Made by a program: the position numbers and the translations under genes | In this document: positions 1 through 11,790 of the stretch, piece by piece | How positions within the stretch are numbered: the first letter of the stretch is position 1 | How the letters are laid out: each line of letters begins with the position of its first letter | The notes under the pieces: model-generated | Databases searched by the model: none | What the model saw: only the letters and a program-made list of their open reading frames with translations | Told to the model about the DNA's origin: nothing | Assembly (NCBI GenBank): GCA_949358305.1 | Contig: OX442316.1 | Coordinates: 3,596,001 to 3,660,000, forward strand | Direction of reading: 5' to 3' | DNA from: Strigamia acuminata | Taxonomy: Eukaryota > Arthropoda > Chilopoda > Geophilomorpha > Linotaeniidae | Length of the DNA: 64,000 bases

Positions 1-319
1 AAACTTGCGTCGCTACTGGATTCATTAGTTGCACGTGGATTTCGGATCCTTATCTCGTCGCCATTTAGTATATATCTTACTAATAACAAATTATGTTGAG
101 GATGGTTGAAATGAAAGGTCAGTCATATTAGGCTAAGAACTAACAAGTGCTTTATTCGGGGTCAAGCTACAAGGTGGCGCTGGGGGTACAGCGCCTGAGG
201 CAAAGATAACGTCACTACACAAAACATGCAGTGAAGTCCGAACACAGCAGTTTACAGTTTGCATGCACGGTTTTTGATGTGCATATTTCTTGTGAGATGA
301 AATATTCCGTGTGCACAAC
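1..319. other. Intergenic, nothing recognised
   Basis: AT-rich sequence. The short open frames here have no recognisable motif, no plausible splice context and ordinary base composition. I see no gene. Confidence 0.6.
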
Positions 320-572
320 TGTCATGTAAACAGGGATGACAAGGATTATTCGAGTAGTGAATAATTCTTCGCAGAAGGTTGTTTAATTCGAGTGAACTTA
401 AACTATTTTTATTGCGCATGCGCGCCTCGCTTCCGTCACTTCCCCATTGGTCGAAAACCGAAAGTTACCACGAATAATTTTCTGCATGTAAACACAACAA
501 TTTGATTTTTTCACCACTCGAATTATTCACCACTCAAAATATTCGGTGCATGTAAACGTAGTATTGGTGTCT
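320..572. repeat. MITE-like repeat with inverted GATTATTCGAGT blocks
   Basis: The block GATTATTCGAGTAGTGA near 345 recurs in inverted orientation near 511-528. CATGTAAAC occurs near 333, 485 and 550. This suggests a short non-autonomous element or its remains. The outer CATGTAAAC copies are direct rather than inverted, so I cannot fix termini or a target duplication. Confidence 0.35.
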
Positions 573-621
573 CAGCCACAACTACTATTTGAGAGCGACT
601 CTTAATCGGTAAAATATGGTA

Positions 622-823
622 CTCGGTTCAGTCTATGTTGCTAAAAATGAATAAGGTTAGGCTTGGGGGGTCAAGGGAAACCGTATCCCCCCTTGTAAGA
701 AAAAAAATAAGATAAAACCTCGGAAACGATGTTTTGAGAAAACGTACCGACATTAATAGATCTCAACCAATCACAGCGAATTATTAAAATAATACGTTCA
801 TGTCGGACATGAATGTAGCCACT
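622..823 (-). mobile_element. Fragment of AGTGGCTAC-type TIR element
   Basis: The right end (TCAACCAATCACAG... through ...GTAGCCACT at 823) matches the terminus of the complete element at 6,708-7,006. The inner part with AATAAGGTTAGGCTTGGGG matches the copy at 13,928. The opposite terminus is absent, so this copy is truncated. It carries no coding capacity. Confidence 0.6.
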
Positions 824-1099
824 GCCAAAATATATACAGTATATGTATGCAGTAAATACAGCTCTGAGGTGTATGCGAAAGAAAACATTCATTTTAAGCA
901 CAAGATTGCCGTTTTAGGAACAAAAATAGACATTTTAAGAATTAAAAAAAGTGAATTAGGGGTTGGGGCAAGGCCACGGGCTGATGTATCCAATTTAAAT
1001 GTTTATAAGGTTTATTTCAGCGGGGTTGGATTCAGAAAATGTACAAGATGGTGGCCTGGAGTGGTTCTACTCCAACCTTGTTTGGTCATCTGTTAAATT

Positions 1100-1125
1100 G
1101 TGACGCTGTCTGTTTACAGCGTCAC
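1100..1125. other. Hairpin: 10-bp perfect stem GTGACGCTGT/ACAGCGTCAC
   Basis: A perfect 10-bp stem (1,100-1,109 and 1,116-1,125) closes a 6-base loop. It stands alone in AT-rich DNA. Function unknown; it could be the tip of a decayed element. The surrounding 824-1,278 holds nothing else I recognise. Confidence 0.45.
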
Positions 1126-1278
1126 CTAGCATACTCTTACTAAATAAACCCTATGCACAGGTCTGAGCTCTCATCCTTTTATATCTAGACATATCTGAGC
1201 AATAAAAATCAAGAACACAACATGGCCGTTTTGGTTCAATTTTTCACAGATAATAACTGAATGTTACCGGTTGAATCT

Positions 1279-1650
1279 ATGAATTTTTTTGAACTAAAAA
1301 TTAATTTTCTGTCCAAAAAAATTAACTTTTGGTCTAAAAAAATTAATTTTTGGTCTAAAAAAATTAATTTTTGGTCTAAAAAAATTAATTTTTGGTCTAA
1401 AAAAATTAATTTTTGGTCTAAAAAAATTATTTTTGGTCTAACAAAAATTATTTTTGGTCCAAAAAAATGAAATTTTAGTTTAAAAAAATGAATTTTTTGT
1501 TTAAAAAAATGAATTTTTTGTTTAAAAAAATGAATTTTTTGTTTAAAAAAATGAATTTTTTGTTTAAAAAAATGAATTTTCTGTTTAAAAAAATGAATTT
1601 TCTGTCCAAAAAAATGAATTTTCTGTTTAAAAAAATGAATTTTTGTCATA
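1279..1650. repeat. Minisatellite, 21-bp unit (two sub-families)
   Basis: GGTCT recurs every 21 bp from 1,331 (GGTCTAAAAAAATTAATTTT and variants). From about 1,478 the array switches to a second 21-bp form containing TTTAAAAAAATGAATTTT. Each unit holds an A-run and a T-run. The unit is divisible by three, so the array reads open on both strands as repetitive peptides; these are not genes. Confidence 0.9.
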
Positions 1651-1656
1651 GGGTCA

Positions 1657-1710
1657 AGGGGGGGGGGGCATGCCCCCCATGCCCCCCCGCTGGTTGTGCT
1701 CCCGAATTTG
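1657..1710. repeat. G-run/C-run palindrome, likely transposon terminus
   Basis: GGGGGGCATGCCCCCC (1,663-1,678) is a perfect palindrome followed by a second CATGCCCCCCC and then GCTGGTTGTGCTCCCG. Ends of this style (C-runs followed by a degenerate GCGCCCCTG) are common on non-autonomous hAT-like elements. The 21-bp array would then lie inside that element. The opposite end was not found. Confidence 0.4.
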
Positions 1711-2812
1711 AGAAAGTTTTCGATAAAATTCAGTAGTTGTAACTGATAGTTTTTATTATTAAGCTTTATTAGATGTTGGGCAAGGCAAAAAAATGTGAGG
1801 GATTTAATTTTCTAGTTGAAGAGGTCTGCCAGGAAATCGAATGGTTTTTTATTACGTGGGAGTGTGCACGTGTCGCTTTTACTATTGGTGCTCCGAATGT
1901 TTAATAGAGAGATTTTCACTCAAAGTCCCATCGGTGGACGCCTTTCTCGTACCTTCCCATATTCCCCTTACACGTGACCTCCCAGAGAGAATCAGGAGTC
2001 GGTTGGTGGGGACTATAAATGGAACTGGGGAAAATGAAATGTATGTTTGGGGTCCACTTTTTATCTTAGATTTCCATTACTTTTTAACTTTTCTAATCGA
2101 TTTTTCATTTTATGACAAATACTACCTGCAGTTCAGGTCTAAGGGGAATTTATTTATTGTTGTTTGAGACTTTGAGTTGAGTGTGTTTAATACAACTAAT
2201 AGTTGCAGTTTTTTTATAGCCCTAACTGACAGGATGATAATAAAATAAAATGTATGAAAAGACTTTTTTTTTTAGTATTTTATTAAAGGTTTCTAATGGT
2301 ATCATAAAATATTTATTTGGTAGTGCAGGTAGATGGAGTTATCTAGTTTGGGTGGTCATCTGTGATTGCTGAATGGAAATTGCTGATGGAAGTTTTTGAT
2401 AGGATCAAGCGTAGACCAGCAAAATGTGTGTGTGGGAAAATTTTAGCTTTTGTGCCGTTGTTTTATGAGTATTAAAATGATAAATTTTTCACTAGCCCCA
2501 TTTGAAAAGTCAGAGCATACATTGATGGTTTATAGGTTGGCATTGCACAGTCATACATCATACACCAATATCGGATTATCCGACCGGTAAAGCCGGTATA
2601 GTCCGGAGGAGACTGTTGATAAACCCTGTTTTTATCGGCATGTCGTTGTAAATAAATACGAATTTTTTTTCAATGATAAATGAAGCAAAACAAGCTTAAA
2701 AAGTGCTTTTAGATGTCCAGAATATAGGAAATTGGCTAAACTTTCCATAAAGCTACACAAATTTTAATATTAATTTTCAAAATATCTAGAATGGCCCAAA
2801 TTGCAACATAAT
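1711..2812. other. Intergenic, nothing recognised
   Basis: AT-rich. The 108-aa open frame at 1,841-2,167 has no recognisable motif and is low in complexity. No splice-framed coding potential seen. Confidence 0.55.
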
Positions 2813-2862
2813 TACCTTATAGCATCAAATAAACGCCCGGGCGTTAATTAATTTTTCTGTTC
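2813..2862 (+). mobile_element. Fragment of CGCCCGGGCGTT-family element
   Basis: The core AAATAAACGCCCGGGCGTTAA matches one end of the complete element at 30,281-30,414. Only one end is present. Confidence 0.5.
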
Positions 2863-2889
2863 ATTAGTTCATGAACGAAGGTTGTCAAC

Positions 2890-3319
2890 TATACTCTTGT
2901 GTCTTGTTCGACTCAAAAGGGTGGCCTTTTCCCATTGGCCGAGCCGCATTACTCCTAACTCCAGTCTGTATTACTACCACTAGGAGAAGTAGTTTTTATT
3001 TTTATTATGTTTTGTGATTGCTATTACCATTTAAGTTGATATAATTTTAATTGTATTTTATTATAAAATGTTATTTCCATTTAGGAAATAAAGTTTTATG
3101 CACAAATAAATGTAAAACTCATGTTTGTTCTGTTTATTGGTTGCTTTGTCTGGAAAGCACAATATTTTGAAATTTTGGCTGTTACCTAGGCAATCGATTA
3201 CAATGTCTGTACGTTGTAATGCATTTCTGGTGTTTGGGTCTATATTTTTGGATCACTACACCAGTGATACGGCTCGGCCAATGGGAGAAGGCCACCCTTT
3301 TGAGTCGAACAAGAGTATA
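2890..3319 (+). mobile_element. 430-bp TIR element, TATACTC family (copy A1)
   Basis: It begins TATACTCTTG and ends CAAGAGTATA. TTCGACTCAAAAGGGTGGCC and the following bases are repeated in inverted form at 3,260-3,319. The element is homologous end to end with 38,857-39,286 and has the same length (430 bp). It contains no transposase, so it is a MITE. The left end of this copy carries a small extra TGTCT-like insertion. The target site may be TA. Confidence 0.85.
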
Positions 3320-6300
3320 GTTCACTTCTAAAGATGAATGAAAAATTCGAATTTTGTTCACGAAGTTCATGTTCACCATGTTTGATGATGAAAACATTGC
3401 AAAAATGTTAGTTTAAATGTTTGGATTGACGTTTTCATCACCAAAAGATTCATTCCTAATCACTTTTTACAACGAAAACAGCCATGAAAGCGATGAAAAC
3501 GACTGCTTTACTAAAAATAAGTGTTTTTTTGTCATCTGCAATTCACAAAATGTAACAAAAAATATTTTAATTTTAAAAAAAAATCTGAAGAATGAACATG
3601 AACATTTGATTCAAGTTCATGAACTTAAACTTAGTTTACTTTGAAAAAAATTTTAGTGAACAAGCTACAACACTGCTCAAATCAGGCTAAATCCTTCAGT
3701 ATTACTTAAGTTGGACAAAGACAACTCTCAGTCAAGCAGTTTAAATATGTTGTTTAGTCTAAATGACTGTTTTTACAGGATGTGAATTTGGTGCAAAAGA
3801 AGTAGGACGGTAACCTCTGACTCTTGTTCGTGATTAATGAAAACATCGATGCCTAAGTGCATTTACATTGATGGGAAGCAGCAGGATGTTCAGCATGTTG
3901 TGCCATGTGTTGATTTTCATGTGCACGCACACATTTTCTTGTTTGCTTGTCACTTCAAGTTGATTTCATTGTCAGCTGGTATGAAGTCCAGAAATCTATT
4001 TTTTTGTGTAGTATATTTTAAATGTACATTTAAAGAATTCGTTGCTGCTGCCGACTGGTCAATCAGTATTGCTGCAGATCCCGCTGATTCATCTTTTGGA
4101 ATGATGACAATTCACTTTTTGGTCAAGGGATTTTGGGAGGTTGCGTTCAAAAAAAAAAAAACTTTCTGACAAAGATTATTAATGATTCCAATCTGAAATG
4201 TCTAACTTTTGCTACAAATCTACTAACATGACTCTTTAGACATTTTATGAGATATTCAACTCATTTGTTAGAACAAGTCATTTGGTCTTGTGAATGTCAC
4301 TTACTCCTAACTTTGCTCACTCAACCAAGATGAGTTATTAAATCTGTCTTGTGCTGTTCGGATATCAATAAATTGGTTTATTGACGTCTGCATCAGAAGG
4401 GAATACCTTCAATTGGAAAAGACAAAAGTGGTGATGCGGCAGAAAAGGAAATGACGGGTATTGCCAGGGAGTAATGAGAGAGTGGACGGATGCCATAAGA
4501 AGTTAGGGTCATCCAGTTAGCATCGGATCAGTTCTAAATGTTTTAACCTGTGTGGATGTCCAGTTATTGGGTAGCACGAATCATGAACCAATGATAACAT
4601 GGACACATATCCGTGTTATTTCCCATTGATTCGTTGTTCTGTGTGCTGATTGGATGACAGCAATCACGTGTCATGCATTGCTTGCCAACTAAGCATACTT
4701 GTTGTCATCCCAGAATGCAGTATGGTTGTATATTATGTGGCACCATCGGTGGCAAAACGCTCTAAACGTGTGGATATACGTCCATGTTATTCTTGGTATC
4801 ATGCGTGAATGCTTTCGCTGTATTGCTACATACCGTGTGGGCAGTGTGTTTGGGTTGCCATTGTTCTTGTGGGTAACAAACCCAGCACATGTTGCTCATG
4901 GTGTGACCAACTGGCTGTCGCCAGTCAGCACTGGCGACACTAAGCAAATGATTCTCAGCAGCTCTTACGGCAAACCGTTGGAGCTGCTTCTTGATTGCAG
5001 CCAATTAGGATAGAGGTTTCCTGCAAGGTTCCTCTTAGGTTCAGACTGACCAAGGAGGGACAGAACAACACCAGCCATGAGAGAGGCTGGTCGCATTGCT
5101 ACGATTAAGGAGGTCACTGGCGAGGTCACTCTTAAATTCGAAGGGACTTGAGCTGACCCGTTAGGCTGTGCCGCAAGGCACGATGTGGCATTAGATTAAC
5201 CAACCATACTGCCCATGTGGCCTTCAGCCACATGATCAGCGGTTGGTCTGGATTGGGTTGCTGAAGATCAACCCAACAACCAAGGCGATAACATGATGAA
5301 CAAACTAACCACTAGACAACCATGGCAATAAAGAGTATTAATCTTAAACTGTGTGTTCTTTGTGTTCTATTTGCATCGTGAATGGTGTCCACTAGTCCCA
5401 TGGTCCTCCCCTGGCCATGAGACAACCGTCTGCCACTTACAACAGTACGGGATTGGCTTAACAGCCCAATCTTTAAGCGTCATCATAGTGAAAAGAGTTG
5501 GGAAAGTTCAAGACACTTTTATCTGGTGGGTTTATCTAGACTGACTGACCAATCTAAGTTGTACCATTTTATGGTCCACTCTTGCAGCTTACGGATTTTC
5601 CATTGGCTCCTGAAGGTCACTTCTGGAACCAGAAACACCTCCCTGGCAAAGTGGAGTTGTAGTAAACGGGCCATTTTGGAATTGTTATCCATGACCAGAA
5701 ACTAGTAACAATATGTATATAAGTATTTATTGGATTAAAAATAAACTATCTGGGCAGGATAAAGATAAGTACAAAGAGCTTCGGAATAAACAAGGATTTA
5801 GAAAAGCACAAACACACACAGATAAGCTGAAGGCGACAATAACTGCAGTTAGATTGTCCAAAAGACGTATATCTGGTGAGATAGATATGAGCTAGCCAAT
5901 AGAAGGTTAGTTGTTTGATTGTCAAGAGGTTTAAGGAGTATTTTATGCCTTTACATAGATATTGTCTCGTGTCTGTAGTGGTCAACTTGTTGAGTTTGGT
6001 GCTTTAGCAGCTTTTTGTACACAGCTTTATCCAAGAAAAGTATTGGAGTTCTCGCACTCAGCGGGAAAATCCTTGGTGTCGACACGCCCCATAAACCATG
6101 CGTTCTTTGATCTCTTTGAGAGCATGATGCTTTATTCTTCTTTTTGCAGTTTTTGTATTTACTTGATTTAATTTTATTGTTAAATTGCAGTCATCTAAAG
6201 GAATATTGAGAAAGAATTTCAAAAATGTTTTTAATTAAGTTATTCCTGTGTAGAATTGGCAGGTTTAGGTGAAATCCTTCATTTATTATTCATTTAATTA

Positions 6301-6707
6301 ATATTTTGGTTCGCGTATTAGCAACATTTACAATTGATTTTACATAAAAGTTTATGATAAAACCATGCAGTGGTTACAATTTTTGACTGTATCACGTGTA
6401 CAATTAACATCAAATCGATTGATTATGGTAAAAATAAGACGGTTGATGCACTTAATTTGAAGTTAATTGCAAATTGCAACTTTAACCACATGAAGATCTA
6501 AAAGATCTTTCAGATGTGGATTATTTACAATCGCATTAAAAATAATTTGATTTTCAGTTGGTGATCAATTCCTGTATCCCGGAATACAGCCATGGGATTC
6601 AACATGACGCGTTTGTTAACTTAGTTTTGCCCCACTGTAAATGAAAAGACTATGTAAGGGGATTTTATTAATAAAAGCCATTTTTTTTCCGTGCGTTAAT
6701 TTAAGGC
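3320..6707. other. Intergenic, no supported gene
   Basis: A 3.4 kb stretch. Positions 4,500-5,600 are somewhat richer in G+C and hold short hairpins such as ATGTGGC/GCCACAT near 5,213-5,232. None of the open frames (up to 110 aa, e.g. 3,837-4,169 and 4,699-5,013) shows a known motif or conserved splice context. I would leave it unannotated. Confidence 0.5.
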
Positions 6708-7006
6708 AGTGGCTATGTTCACGTCCGACGTAAACGTATTATTTTTAAGGCGCGCTATAATTGGTTGAGATCTAACGATGTCGCTTCGTTTTGTCAATGT
6801 AAGTTTTCTCAAATTGAAGTATTTTGAGGTGGTAGCTTTTTTGTTCTTAACATGGGGGGCTTGGCCCCCCCCCTAGACCTAACCATATCTGTTTTTAGCA
6901 ATGTCGACAGAATGGGGTTTTTCTTCAATGTAATTCAATGCATCTCTTAACCAATCACAGTGCGCCTTGAAAACAATACGTTCACGTCTGACGTGAAGTA
7001 GCCACT
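6708..7006. mobile_element. 299-bp TIR element, AGTGGCTAC family (complete copy)
   Basis: The left end AGTGGCTATGTTCACGTC and the inverted right end GACGTGAAGTAGCCACT bound TIRs of roughly 65 bp. The TIRs also hold the pair GCGCGCTATAATTGGTTGAG and its inverse near 6,948-6,970. The interior carries a GGGGGGCTTGGCCCCCC inverted block. There is no open reading frame, so it is non-autonomous. No convincing target duplication was found. Confidence 0.8.
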
Positions 7007-7030
7007 TCCAGGCCCACCTTTACCATTATG

Positions 7031-7160
7031 CTAACTGGGCTGCAGCCCAGGGGCGCCGGGCACAGGGGGGTGCCGGGCACAGGGGCTCAATGGGCACAGA
7101 AGGGCACCGGGTACAGAAAAGTGCTGGGCAAGGGGCGCCTGAGTTTTATTAGCCCAGGGC
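7031..7160. repeat. G-rich imperfect repeat with 16-bp palindrome
   Basis: CTGGGCTGCAGCCCAG (7,035-7,050) is a perfect palindrome. It is followed by about five imperfect repeats of GGGCACCGGGCACAGGG type up to 7,160, ending in an inverted GCCCAGGGCGC. The local G+C is far above the neighbourhood. This resembles a degenerate TIR and sub-terminal repeat. Confidence 0.5.
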
Positions 7161-8104
7161 GCTGAAAAGTGTAAAGACGGCCTTGGCCACTTCGTTAACT
7201 TAATTATAAATTGATTTTTCTGTAACGCATTTTACGGTAGTTGGGTCCTGTGAATAATACGGAAGCGCGTAAATGCATCAAAAATGATTGATTTTGCGAT
7301 TAATAGAAAATAAGAAAAGTGCATTTACTGAAACCTCTTTGTTTGACCTTTCTAAAATTGAAAACACTTCCTGAATAGCCACAACATATTTGTTTGAATG
7401 TATTTTTGAATATCAGTTTGCTGACCACATTAACTGAGCGTGGTGCAGTCACCTTTCACCCTGTCCAAGATATGAAAGATGAAGCTTGCAAGTGTCAATT
7501 TGATTATGCAGTGAGATAGGAAGGAAGGGAGGATGGACAAACTGTAGGTCAATGTTAAAGCTCATAGAATTTTGCTTCATGAGGTGTCTATTTATTGCTG
7601 AAATTCCTCTGAGGTTGTGTTGTATTTTCCACACAATCACGTTTAGTGGACACTATTCTTCAGACTTGAATGGCAGAAGTTAAAGTGCTGAAGGGGTAAA
7701 CTCTTTTATCTTTAGTTTGACTTTGGTATTATCTCCTCCCCGGTCGTGGGCTTTGTTTTTTGTTTTGTTTTGGTCGTTTGGAAGCTCTGTTCTGAGAATC
7801 CATCTGATGTTTGGGCATTAAATAAATGCTGTGCTTATGGTAAAAGGAAATGAGATTTATTATTGTTTTCAATTTTCGTTGGAAGTCATAACCTTAAAAG
7901 AGGTACATTAAAAGTAATAATAAAAATATGTATTGGAATTTGCTTTGGTGGGCTCTTTTTGTCCTTTGCATTGTCTTGCATGGGATTCATGATGCAGAAA
8001 ATCTGTAAGAATGGCACAATTAGAATCAATAGCTGCATTTTAAAAGATAAGTTTTATTCGTTTCAACCGTGTCGTTTTGTCCACTATTACATCACTTCCG
8101 GAAA
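7161..8104. other. Intergenic, nothing recognised
   Basis: AT-rich, without a supported gene or a repeat that I can link to others in the window. Confidence 0.55.
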
Positions 8105-8141
8105 ATTAATAATTGCCCCGGTGTTTATTTAAGGCAGTGCG
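8105..8141 (-). mobile_element. Fragment of CGCCCGGGCGTT-family element
   Basis: CCCCGGTGTTTATTTAAGGCAG is a mutated right end of the family whose complete copy is at 30,281. Confidence 0.4.
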
Positions 8142-8204
8142 GTTTTCTCTTTATCACAGACCCGACAGAATCTCAATTTTCTGAAACTATTTCAACGGTC
8201 AAAA

Positions 8205-8940
8205 TTATTGACATTGTTTGATTGATTAAAAGGGGGAAAAGCTTATTTTAGCAAATGAAATAAATATTTTATTACCAAATAAATAAAATGCATCATTCTA
8301 ATCACTTTTTACACTAGGTGCGTTCAATTTGCGAAAGGAAGAAAAATCTTTCTTTTTCTTACTTTCGCAAAGGAAGAAAAAGTACTTTAGAATGAATGCA
8401 CTTTTTTTGTTACTTTCTATTTGTTTGCCAATTCTAGTTTTAGCATGCTGTAATTTGATTTTAATCTGGTTTTTAGTAACTAACAAACATTTTTTTGATT
8501 AAAACGAATGTATTTTCAGTAAAAACGAACATTTTTTGGTAAAAACTAACATTTTTTTGGTAAAACGAACGTTTTTTCAGTTAAAACAATGTTTTATCAT
8601 TACAACAAGTAATAAACCTTTACTTGATTGTTGGTTTGAATGACAAATGACATAATGCGCATGCGCGGATCCCAAAGGAAAAGTGAAAGGAAGAAAAGTA
8701 ACCGGATTGCTACCTTTCGCCAAAGTAACTTTGGCTACTTTTCTTTCGGAAATTATGACGTTTTTGACGTCACTTCCGGTATTGAAAGTAACGAAAGGAA
8801 AGATTCTTCTTTCCTTTCGCAAATTGAAAATTGAAAATAAACAGAACTGCTTTTTCGCGTAGTAGAGCACAGTCCACAGTTAGGCGTAATCCGGCTCAAC
8901 CAATTGGAGTCAGGACATTGTTGTATCGGTTTGGAGTATA
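8205..8940 (+). mobile_element. TATACTC-family element (copy D1), left-truncated and interrupted
   Basis: From about 8,209 (TGACATTGTTTGATTGATT) and again from about 8,831 to the terminus GGAGTATA at 8,940, the sequence follows the complete copy at 23,188-23,582. Between these parts lies a different TIR element (8,316-8,830). The D2 copy shows the uninterrupted order. The left terminus is missing. Confidence 0.75.
8316..8830. mobile_element. Nested TIR element with TTCAATTTGCGAAAGGAA ends
   Basis: TTCAATTTGCGAAAGGAA starts near 8,322 and its inverse ends near 8,829. It is inserted in copy D1 of the TATACTC family; comparison with 23,188-23,582 shows that D2 lacks it. Between about 8,488 and 8,586 lie four to five units of a roughly 21-bp array containing TAAAAACTAACATTTTTTT. 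It is non-coding and non-autonomous. Exact target duplication is uncertain. Confidence 0.65.
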
Positions 8941-10001
8941 ATGTCTGGCAAATGGATTTTTGTTTTAAAATAAATGAGTAGAAAGTGCATTTTTGGCAAT
9001 AATTTCTGCAAGAACTTTCTTTTTTGGTAGTAAAAATATATGGGGAGTTATTAATAGAAACAATCAATGAGCCATAATGTGCGGATATGTGAGAACGAAC
9101 CGAAAGTGGGGAATTTGCCATGTAATATTTCTTTTTTTTTATGCTGTGAATAATTTATGAGGACAAAAAATGGACTGCATGCAATAGATCGATGTACTGA
9201 ATGAATGGGTGGCATTTAGGTGAAATTGTAATTTAGATTTGGAAGTATATCAATCGGAAATTGGTTTAATATTACAGCCAATTGGGTGTTGTGTGTGTTG
9301 TTCTGTATGTGTTTTGAAACGGAGTCAGCCCAATTATTGATTAGCTGAAAATGGAATTTTTTTGTGCTCTTGTTTCACACGTGAAATGAAAAGGGTTTTG
9401 TGAGGATAAATGCAATGTCACACACACAACACAGATTTCCTTTTATTTTTTTTAGATAATAATATTTAATCAAAATGTTGAGTATTTTTTTTTTTAAAAA
9501 TGGTTTTATAAATTGGAAACTATTTTAACTTTACTTGCAAGTTACAAATGGACTTGCTGGCGTTCCAATACATTAAAGTAAACAAATGAAATGCAATTTG
9601 AACCGCAAACTGCTATAATTAAGCTTATGAGGATTCTACACTTATTTGGTTCACTTGAGTTGCTGAACAACTTTAAGGTTTAAGAGTTGGTATGTGATTA
9701 AGTTTGCTTTCTATTTTCTTTAATCGAAGAAGGAAAAAAAATTAAAAACAAAACAAAGTAGCATTTAACTGCAGTAAAAATTAAGTGAGCAGCTTACACA
9801 AATAAAAAAAGAAATGCTGGGAAAAAAGCAGATGTTTATAATTCAAAATCCATTATATTGTATCATTAGAAAATTGTAATAGGAAGCTTTGCATTGTATT
9901 CAAACAGCAATATAACACCATCTCTATATCAATGCAAGAAAAGAACAAATGTGTTAATCAAGAGCTGTCACTTTTTTTTAATTTTGGCTGAAATGTATTT
10001 A
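8941..10001. other. Intergenic, nothing recognised
   Basis: Very AT-rich, with homopolymer runs and no supported feature. Confidence 0.6.
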
Positions 10002-10172
10002 AAATTAAATAAAAATTAAATAAAAATTAAATAAAAATTAAATAAAAATTAAATAAAAATTAAATAAAAATTAAATAAAAATTAAATAAAAATTAAATAA
10101 AAATTAAATAAAAATTAAATAAAAATTAAATAAAAATTAAATAAAAATTAAATAAAAATTAAATAAAAATTA
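10002..10172. repeat. Tandem array, 11-bp unit ATTAAATAAAA
   Basis: About 15 near-perfect copies of an 11-bp A/T-only unit. The high homogeneity suggests recent expansion. The unit is close to one helical turn. Confidence 0.92.
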
Positions 10173-10233
10173 GATTTTTTTGTAGTGTTTTTGATCAATT
10201 TTGACATTTATTTTAGTCGGTTTGTTCAATTTA

Positions 10234-10300
10234 GATACCAAAATGCTTCAAATTAACGCTCGGACGTTTATTTATTTTCCGGACCGGACCCCTTCGGTGT
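10234..10300 (+). mobile_element. Fragment of CGCCCGGGCGTT-family element
   Basis: TACCAAAATGCTTCAAATTA followed by ACGCTCGGACGTTTAT is a mutated left end of the family complete at 30,281. Confidence 0.45.
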
Positions 10301-11086
10301 CTATTCCAGGTAGAAGTGTGAGAGTGGACGGACGCGATTAGGGCACGGGAATGCCTAAACAGCGCCGGACGCACGACACGTTGATAGAAATGAGCACACG
10401 AACTTGCAGAAGTTGCAACTTTGTCAACTTTTCTTCGCGAATGGACATTTAGCCAATGAAACCCCGGAAATGTTGCCGAGTCGTTTGGTATTGTGCTTGG
10501 CACACTTTGCTTGCACATGATGCGTAGCGATAGCAAAGAGGTGTAGTTGGGTCTGTCCTCGAGGTTTGAGTTTTCAGAAGCGCCCGCACGAACTCTAATT
10601 AAATCGGTGCAGGTGTATGTGAGAGCGAGATGTTGGTGGTCTTTAGAGATAATTGCCTCTACTGCCGACCTGGGATTCAATAAGAGAGGTGCTGGGGAGA
10701 AGAAAGAGAGGGAGATTGGTGAAGTAGTTGGGGTGGAGAGAGAGTTTGACTAGAATTGTTCATGCTGGAATGAGTCCAACAACAACAAAGGACTGGTTTA
10801 ATCGCAATTGCTTCTTGGTGGGAGTCGAAAGACCAAAGACCGAATTCACTAATGGTGGATTCACAGTAGGCTGTGCAGACTGTGCACAAACTTGGAGACC
10901 CTTTTCCAATTTTGGAGGTCAGTTGGCAAGGGCAGCCAATAAGGAAAGTTTGCTAGATTTTGAGAACAAAAAAATTTTTTTTTAATGTTAGGTCAGATTA
11001 ATTAATTCATTCATTAATACTTCTATTTCAAATCTTTGTGTTCATTTTTTAAATTGAAATGATAGTTTTAACGATGGAGTATATTG
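10301..11086. other. G+C-elevated stretch without a recognised gene
   Basis: G+C is raised compared with its flanks and a 149-aa frame is open on the minus strand (10,231-10,680), but its product has no motif I recognise. The frame also overlaps the TIR fragment at 10,234. It could be a 5' exon or promoter of an unseen gene, or a decayed element. Unresolved. Confidence 0.3.
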
Positions 11087-11700
11087 TATACAGGGTGTCC
11101 CGCCGAACACCTACCAGGTGAATTATTTCACAATCATGTTAATTTAAAAATACTTTTGATTATGAATTTAAGTAAATGACATGTGACGAATTCAAAGAAA
11201 CGTGTTAAATTCATGTGACATTGTTGCATCACTGTTTTGCAACTCGTAACTTTTAAACCAACAATGCTACGCAAAAAATCTCAATTGCAAAGTTGTAGAG
11301 AACCATCTAATTAGTCTAGAACTGTTCTTAAAAAAATTATCTCTTACTGAAAAGTTTTGAGAAAAAAAGGTTTGAAATGTTAGTTTACTCAGCTTTGTAA
11401 CCTAAAGAGCTCGGATGAATAATTACGTCGGAATTTGGGCTAGAAATTTGGGTTTTCTTGGTCTTCTAAAGGTTGTTAGTAAATTTACAGAAATTTAGGC
11501 TAATTTCCTACATTTTGGAGCAAGCAAATAACGTGACCGTTGGTGTAGTTGAGATTTACATAACTGACTAGTTAATTCAAAGTAACAGAAAGGCAGTGTC
11601 ACAAATTAACAAGTAACAAGGGACGTGCATCGGAATGAAGAACACTCCAAGAACTAACATCGCATATTGCAAATGTCGTTAAAATTATCATTAATATTTC
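11087..11700. repeat. Possible element starting ACAGGGTGTCCC
   Basis: TATACAGGGTGTCCCGCCGAA is a start typical of repetitive elements widespread in arthropod genomes (family knowledge, not tested here). The related CCACCCTGTATATG lies at about 19,066 and ACCTTGTATATATTT at about 14,357. The downstream sequence is non-coding and the 3' limit is not visible. Confidence 0.3.
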
Positions 11701-11710
11701 ATGTATTTTT

Positions 11711-11790
11711 CTCTGCTCTCTTCTTTTTTCTCTCTCTCTCTCTCTTTTTTCTCTCTCTCTCTCTCTCTTTTCTCTCTTTTTTTGTCTTTT
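11711..11790. repeat. CT-rich microsatellite
   Basis: Runs of (CT)n interrupted by T-runs. Confidence 0.85.

Noticed and set aside
1236-1649. Repeat proteins such as the 137-aa minus-strand frame, and similar frames at 20,364, 25,242, 40,926 and 63,207
   Set aside because: Units of 21 bp are divisible by three, so any array without stops reads open for its whole length on either strand. There is no start context, splice signal or coding bias.
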